Part shown: positions 38,768 through 38,769 of the stretch, piece by piece
Numbering within the stretch: the stretch's first letter is position 1
Layout of the letters: each line of letters starts with the position of its first letter
Assembly (NCBI GenBank): GCA_902560245.1
Contig: CACELK010000013.1
Coordinates: 1 to 38,769, forward strand
From: an uncultured Pelagibacteraceae bacterium
Lineage (GTDB): Bacteria > Pseudomonadota > Alphaproteobacteria > Pelagibacterales > Pelagibacteraceae
Reading direction: 5' to 3'
DNA: 38,769 bases
Notes under the pieces: model-generated
The model's input: the letters and a program-made list of their open reading frames with translations, nothing else
Told to the model about the DNA's origin: nothing
Database searches by the model: none
Position numbers and translations under genes: made by a program

Positions 38768-38769
38768 TA

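Overview
The window reads as a piece of a small, very AT-rich alphaproteobacterial chromosome, most likely SAR11/Pelagibacterales. That assignment is inference from the low GC, the Lys/Asn-rich proteins, tightly packed genes with TAATG, ATGA and GTGA overlaps, and the order miaA - ilvB/H/C - leuA - mreBCD - PBP2 - rodA. I see no tRNA, rRNA, insertion sequence, prophage or CRISPR array.

Layout. (1) 1-4062: the tail of miaA, a small convergent secreted protein, then ilvI-ilvH-ilvC for branched-chain amino acids. (2) 4049-7008: four chained genes of uncertain role: two small membrane proteins, a P-loop sulfotransferase and an arylsulfotransferase-like protein. (3) 7095-14167: leuA, then mreB-mreC-mreD-PBP2-rodA, the cell-elongation module. 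(4) 14284-23866: pilT, four prepilin-type proteins (one FimT/GspH-like plus PilV-, PilW- and PilX-like), a small secreted protein, and a giant PilY1-like tip adhesin. (5) 23867-24834, minus strand: a small membrane protein and the prepilin peptidase PilD. (6) 24998-29615: a GAF-SpoIIE phosphatase, a minus-strand sulfatase-fold membrane protein, a winged-helix regulator and an Atg22/UMF1-type MFS transporter. (7) 29616-30147: a 532-bp non-coding region full of phased repeats. (8) 30148-38357: pilMN (fused)-pilO-pilP-pilQ-pilB-pilC, the pilus assembly machine. (9) 38354-38767, minus strand: an RsbW-type anti-sigma/kinase, whose ATG suggests a coupled gene just beyond the window.

Together, regions 4, 5 and 8 encode nearly a whole type IV pilus: assembly and retraction ATPases, platform, alignment complex, secretin, peptidase, minor pilins and tip adhesin. 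No obvious small major pilin is present. A PP2C phosphatase and an RsbW-like kinase flank the assembly operon, which suggests partner-switching control.

The least explained signal is the pilM upstream region. It holds eight copies of TTGTGTTAGAG (or its complement), with neighbours 21-22 bp apart, plus one ACCTA-N3-TAGGT palindrome. Two more copies of that palindrome lie 21 bp apart in front of the winged-helix regulator gene. The protein encoded directly downstream is a PilM-PilN fusion carrying an extra N-terminal module that resembles an integrase arm-type DNA-binding domain. Repeats, palindromes and fused domain together are the best candidate for an undescribed regulatory or DNA-tethering system.
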